From Gammaproteobacteria bacterium UBA1119 (GTDB lineage: Bacteria > Pseudomonadota > Gammaproteobacteria > Pseudomonadales > Azotimanducaceae), in contig DCBA01000069.1 in the NCBI GenBank assembly GCA_002313255.1, forward strand, positions 1 through 8,462: a stretch of 8,462 nucleotides of DNA, given 5' to 3'. The translations under genes were made by a program, and so were the position numbers. Shown here in pieces: positions 6,911 through 8,462 of this stretch. The stretch's first letter is position 1, and every line of letters begins with the position of its first letter. The notes beneath the pieces are model-generated. The model was not told the origin of the DNA. It saw only the letters and a list, made by a program, of their open reading frames with translations, and made no database searches.

Positions 6911-7078
6911 TTTAGTTCGTCGGAGCAGTTCTAGCGTCCAAGACAAATTACGGATGTTGGTCCGTGATAGCGATTTCACGTTGAATCGGCCGTCATTGAG
7001 CTTTCGTATCTCTTTGAGAAGGGAAGCGCGGGTCGGTTCCTCTTGCGTTGAAGTCGTCTTTTTGCTCGGTCGTTTCAT
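6893..7078 (-). CDS. Hypothetical small basic protein (61 aa)
   Basis: This short minus-strand frame converges on pntB. It begins with a Lys/Thr-rich tail (MKRPSKKTTSTQEEPT) and continues with two predicted amphipathic helices, SLLKEIRKLNDGRFNV and SRTNIRNLSWTLELLRRTKG, ending in RSKK. The helix-like spacing of Leu and charged residues looks more like a real protein than the Ser/Arg-rich chance frames nearby, and strong basicity would fit nucleic-acid binding (inference only). A GGAG lies 10 bases upstream of the ATG, somewhat far. The ATG overlaps the stop of a 35-residue frame upstream (ATGA). I recognise no family. A plus-strand frame over the same bases (6846-7082) lacks protein-like features, but chance cannot be excluded for either. 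Confidence 0.4.
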   Translation of the reverse strand: MKRPSKKTTSTQEEPTRASLLKEIRKLNDGRFNVKSLSRTNIRNLSWTLELLRRTKGRSKK

Positions 7079-7182
7079 TTAGATTGGGCTCCATTGCTTA
7101 TCGCGGGTGCTGTTTGCCACGTCACGCAATAGAGACTTGAGCCATCCTTAGGTAGTTTTTTCAGGTAGTTATCGCTTGTCAT
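7075..7182 (-). CDS. Hypothetical mini-ORF (35 aa) overlapping the 61-aa ORF
   Basis: This minus-strand frame reads MTSDNYLKKLPKDGSSLYC and continues to NGAQSK, with its TGA sharing bases with the ATG of the next ORF. The ATGA overlap is the arrangement typical of translationally coupled genes and is the main reason for listing it. The Shine-Dalgarno is poor. No family is recognised; it may be a leader peptide, one member of a small pair, an N-terminal piece split by a frameshift, or chance. Confidence 0.25.
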   Translation of the reverse strand: MTSDNYLKKLPKDGSSLYCVTWQTAPAISNGAQSK

Positions 7183-7652
7183 CAGGCTGCCACTTCAAAC
7201 TTACGCCGCTTGATTGAACCGGTCAAAGGTGCCGTCGCTCTTTTTCTTGTCTTTCAGAAGGAAACAACGAGGGCCGGTAAGGGGCCCTTGGCAAATCGCT
7301 CTACACAAAAAGTTGGACAACCACTGCACCAACGGATGAAAAGGATCACTGGGGTATTTTTTTGCGGTGCTAGCAGAAGTTGAAAAAGTTAAGGATATGC
7401 GCACCGTCAGGGAACGTGATATCTGCGGCGGGGTGGTTCTGGCTCTGCGTATGGATAAGAGACCGCGTGTATCCGGTCGCCACTGAGAATTGCACAAATT
7501 TGACGAATCCAATTCCGAGTATTTCGGTAGAGTGTGGGGACGGTTTTCATCAAGCGATGTCGACCGAACGCTATCGGAGCAACGCTGACGGGCCGTATTA
7601 TTACGTCATAGGTATTTTCGCGACGGTTGTCCGCTAAACAAAGGGCCTTTGA
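7183..7652. other. Intergenic stretch with no supported gene
   Basis: About 470 bases separate the minus-strand mini-ORFs from the CreD-like gene. Open frames exist on both strands (an 85-codon plus-strand frame opening at TTG 7380, and minus-strand frames at 7201-7512 and 7407-7667), but they overlap each other and none has a convincing start, domain or family resemblance. A short GC-rich inverted repeat, AGGGCC/GGCCCT (7270-7275 and 7283-7288), lies within it without a T-run. The segment may hold the promoter of the downstream gene, but I see no clear -35/-10 pair. Remnants of a decayed gene are possible but not demonstrable by eye. Confidence 0.5.
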
Positions 7653-8462
7653 ATGATGCTGAGACAACTCGCTCAGTTAACCGCGATCGCAATTATTTTT
7701 CTCGGTTTTACGATTGCATGGGTCATCCTTGGCAGCGTGAACGCGGGAAGAACCGAAGGACAAACTGACCTTCTAAGTAAACGTGTTCAGAATTCGTATG
7801 GCGGTCCTCTCATCATTACGCCACCTCGCATCTATTACGAAAGAACCAGAGAGCGGAAGGTCAAGGTCGCCGGGCTTGAGACAATTTCTTCGTTTAAGGA
7901 AAGAGAAACGGTTGATCCCTCCGATTCCAATGTGGCCGTCGATCTTTCCTTAGAGCGAAAAAAGGTGGGCAATTTATGGTTCCCTGTATTTTTTGCGAAA
8001 TATCGAGGGCAATACGAATACGACGTTGAAGCGATTCCGAAGGACGTTCTTTCTGAAACGTTGTTTCTCCTTCCGGGTTTAAGTTCCTCCGAATCAATAT
8101 TCCGTAATATCGAATTCAAGCTCAATGGTGCGTCGGTCGAGCCTCTCGCAAGGATAGTTTCCAACACTCCGATCGAGCTGACTACGACAAGATACGTAAA
8201 TGGGAAATTGATGGTCGATTTCTCATACGAAACGACTGGGACGGACTACTTTCTTTATTTGTTATCGAATCTGGGACAACAACAAAACATGGGAGAGAAC
8301 GAGGTACGTTCAGACGGTATTGAAAAAGCACGACTAACCCGGTTGGACAACTTCGATCTCAAGTTAACTACTGACTTCATCAAGTACGAGTTTCCGAAAC
8401 GAACCGTTCCCTATACGACCCTCCGCCAGGAAGACGGGCGTAGCGAATTCGAATGGTTATTC
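7653..8462 (+). CDS. CreD-like inner membrane protein (N-terminal 270 residues, runs off window)
   Basis: The frame is open from ATG 7653 (a second ATG follows at once) to the window edge, with AAAGGG 7 bases upstream. Residues 10-28 (TAIAIIFLGFTIAWVILGS) form one membrane helix near the N-terminus. The rest is a long strand-rich region, presumably outside the membrane. Resemblance to CreD-family inner membrane proteins rests on remembered family features: the opening LxxIxFxxxxIAWxILG followed by an RT.GQ.. segment, the TPPRIYYE stretch at about 57-64, the block VAVDLSLERKKVGNLWFPVFFAKYRGQY-like at about 95-122 (seen in two parts, VDLSLERKKVG and WFPVFFAKYRG), and a C-terminal EFEWLF just before where the family's helix bundle would begin. 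CreD belongs to the creBC-controlled regulon in E. coli, linked to envelope stress and colicin tolerance; the molecular role is unclear. No creBC genes are in view. Confidence 0.6.
   Translation, partial: MMLRQLAQLTAIAIIFLGFTIAWVILGSVNAGRTEGQTDLLSKRVQNSYGGPLIITPPRIYYERTRERKVKVAGLETISSFKERETVDPSDSNVAVDLSLERKKVGNLWFPVFFAKYRGQYEYDVEAIPKDVLSETLFLLPGLSSSESIFRNIEFKLNGASVEPLARIVSNTPIELTTTRYVNGKLMVDFSYETTGTDYFLYLLSNLGQQQNMGENEVRSDGIEKARLTRLDNFDLKLTTDFIKYEFPKRTVPYTTLRQEDGRSEFEWLF

Noticed and set aside
7150..7170. Direct repeat AGGTAGTT, two copies 13 bases apart
   Set aside because: Only two copies of 8 bases in T-rich sequence, inside the mini-ORF; not enough for an iteron or array.
7270..7288. AGGGCC/GGCCCT inverted repeat as a terminator
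   Set aside because: Only 6 base pairs, and neither strand has a convincing T-run after it.
7380..7637. 85-codon plus-strand frame before the CreD-like gene
   Set aside because: TTG start, no recognised domain, and competing frames on the other strand; kept only as part of the intergenic note.

Overview
The window looks like a chromosomal piece of a free-living Gram-negative proteobacterium of moderate GC content. A gammaproteobacterium is my best guess, based on the overall style of the proteins and the split pntAA-pntAB-pntB operon. That placement is inference; there is no rRNA or marker gene here. I see no tRNA, insertion sequence, CRISPR array or integration site.

Layout. Positions 1-818 (minus strand) hold most of a nitrilase-superfamily C-N hydrolase whose 3' end lies outside the window; its start codon is doubtful. 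A divergent plus-strand pair follows: a TPR-repeat protein with a hydrophobic N-terminus (1014-2615) and, 2 bases later behind a strong ribosome binding site, a small exported protein of no recognised family (2618-3124). Positions 3125-3832 are a decay zone: a glyoxalase/VOC-family pseudogene with one frameshift and one stop (3164-3540), then a second apparently broken reading frame with a TAG stop (3542-3763).

Positions 3833-6839 encode a complete three-subunit proton-translocating NAD(P) transhydrogenase: pntAA (soluble NAD(H)-binding subunit), pntAB (membrane subunit, overlapping pntAA by ATGA) and pntB (membrane plus NADP(H)-binding domain). The three proteins form one membrane complex that uses the proton gradient to make NADPH from NADH. 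Key residues of both nucleotide sites are present, and several in pntB fall at the same numbers as in E. coli PntB.

Positions 6840-7652 carry little clear coding. On the minus strand two short ORFs overlap by ATGA (7075-7182 and 6893-7078) and might be a small coupled pair. The rest (7183-7652) shows no gene I can support. The window ends inside a membrane-anchored protein (7653 to the edge) that resembles the CreD-like inner membrane protein family.

The clearest oddities are the two adjacent decayed genes in front of an intact housekeeping operon, the uncharacterised TPR/exported-protein pair, the stop codon directly after a candidate ATG of the nitrilase gene, and the ATGA-overlapping minus-strand mini-ORFs.
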